Source of the DNA: Lacihabitans sp. CS3-21 | GTDB lineage: Bacteria > Bacteroidota > Bacteroidia > Cytophagales > Spirosomataceae | DNA: 64,000 nt | Assembly: GCF_024343675.1 (NCBI RefSeq) | Contig: NZ_RJUD01000008.1 | Coordinates: 62,001-126,000, forward strand | Direction: 5' to 3' | In this document: one piece after another, positions 63,425 through 64,000 of the stretch | Numbering within the stretch: position 1 is the stretch's first letter | How the letters are laid out: every line of letters begins with the position of its first letter | Program-made: the position numbers and the translations under genes | The notes under the pieces: generated by a model | Database searches by the model: none | What the model saw: only the letters and a program-made list of their open reading frames with translations | What the model was told of the DNA's origin: nothing

Positions 63425-64000
63425 ATGAAAAAAATAAGCTTACTATTTTTAGGTCTTTCGATGGCCATTTTGGGTTGCGACAAAGCAGCTGGTGACTCAA
63501 AAACTGGCGGTCAACCTTCAGGCAGAATTGTATATGTAAACACAGATACATTATTGAACAACTACGAATATTACAAAGACGTAGTGAAAGAATTTGACAG
63601 CAAAAGATTTGCTCTTGAGAATGATTTGGCCAAAAGAACACAATCGTTCCAAAACGAAGTGGCATTGTTTCAAAGACGTGCACAAGCAGGAGGTATGACT
63701 GAAGAGCAAGGAAAAAGCACCCAGTTGGCCCTACAACAAAAAGAGCAAGACATCATGATGTTCAGAGACAATGCAGCGGGTAACTTACAGCAAGAACAAG
63801 CCAAAAAAACGGACGAATTATTGACAAACATTCAGACCTACTTGAAAAAATATAACTCTGGAAACAAGTTTGACATGGTGATTGGCTACTCAAAAGGTGG
63901 TGGTGTTTTGTATGCCAAAGAAGACTTGGACATCACTCAAGATGTATTGAAAGGACTTAATGAAGAATACAAAAGTTCTGGCAAAAAACCAGCTGCAGCT
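63425..64000 (+). CDS. OmpH/Skp family periplasmic chaperone-like lipoprotein, 3'-truncated by the window
   Basis: 192 codons are present and the frame is still open at the window edge. Signal peptide with lipobox AILGC (Cys18) makes it a lipoprotein. The OmpH domain follows: GRIVYVNTDTLLNNYEYYKDVVKEF, a long charged coiled-coil (about 60-140, rich in Gln/Lys/Glu), then MVIGYSKGGGVLYAKEDLDITQDVLKGLNEEY, the usual C-terminal part. Skp proteins hold unfolded outer-membrane proteins in the periplasm. The Lys/Ala-rich end (SSGKKPAAA) suggests the stop is near. Confidence 0.93.
   Translation, partial: MKKISLLFLGLSMAILGCDKAAGDSKTGGQPSGRIVYVNTDTLLNNYEYYKDVVKEFDSKRFALENDLAKRTQSFQNEVALFQRRAQAGGMTEEQGKSTQLALQQKEQDIMMFRDNAAGNLQQEQAKKTDELLTNIQTYLKKYNSGNKFDMVIGYSKGGGVLYAKEDLDITQDVLKGLNEEYKSSGKKPAAA

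Overview
The window reads as chromosomal DNA of a Bacteroidota bacterium, most likely of the order Cytophagales. The evidence is an AT-rich genome with weak ribosome binding sites, and promoters of the TTG-N17-22-TAnnTTTG type. It also has type IX secretion C-terminal sorting domains (positions 2-223 and the end of the 27472-30189 gene), a TamB plus lipoprotein-TamA (TamL) pair, and many SC-type lipoproteins. The family set (DUF4159, DUF4175, DUF4136, DUF4301, DUF1080, soluble glucose dehydrogenase fused to cytochrome c) also fits. The genus cannot be named from this sequence. No phage, insertion sequence, CRISPR array or rRNA operon was seen.

Layout: 1-1604 holds the tail of a T9SS cargo protein and an S41 protease lipoprotein. 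1763-9144 is a six-gene MoxR/DUF58/BatA-type operon with three TTG starts. 9227-11667 is a GntP permease plus a DUF2891 protein. 11788-17203 (minus strand) carries a sugar dehydrogenase-cytochrome c fusion, two DUF4136 lipoproteins and aroB. 17499-19958 carries rsmG, a cytoplasmic-looking metzincin, two paralogous small lipoproteins and a small membrane protein. 19964-30189 (minus) is an envelope block: a tiny exported protein, TamL, TamB and a CotH/lamin-tail protein. 30426-33375 is xylA with a divergent WYL-type regulator and a DUF1905/YdeI protein. 33677-36600 holds DinB, a membrane protein/XRE module, DUF1080 and an aquaglyceroporin. 36669-41023 holds purB, a large unknown membrane protein and fabD. 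41252-46586 (minus) is the branched-chain amino acid cluster ilvD-ilvB-ilvN-ilvC. 46753-52763 (minus) holds an outer-membrane barrel receptor, a methyltransferase, argG and an M48 protease. 52948-56641 holds nrdB, a small I9-like protein, a subtilisin and uridine kinase. 56776 to the end holds an epimerase, tRNA-Gln, DUF4301, a small membrane protein, a rhodanese, penicillin acylase and a 3'-truncated OmpH/Skp lipoprotein.

Most of the content is housekeeping (amino acid, nucleotide, fatty acid and shikimate metabolism) and envelope biogenesis. The more unusual signals are the following. (i) A leaderless subtilisin is followed, across an intrinsic terminator, by a separate 71-residue protein shaped like an I9 protease inhibitor. 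(ii) A run of alternating GTAAA/TTTAC half-sites at about helical spacing covers the promoter of the membrane protein/XRE module. (iii) A perfect 20-nt palindrome lies in front of ilvD. (iv) Two heptamer tandem arrays are present, one of them ten perfect copies between ilvD and ilvB. (v) A signal-less metzincin is coupled to rsmG. (vi) A histidine-rich insert sits in the MoxR-operon DUF4175-like protein. All functional statements come from reading the sequence; no database search was run.
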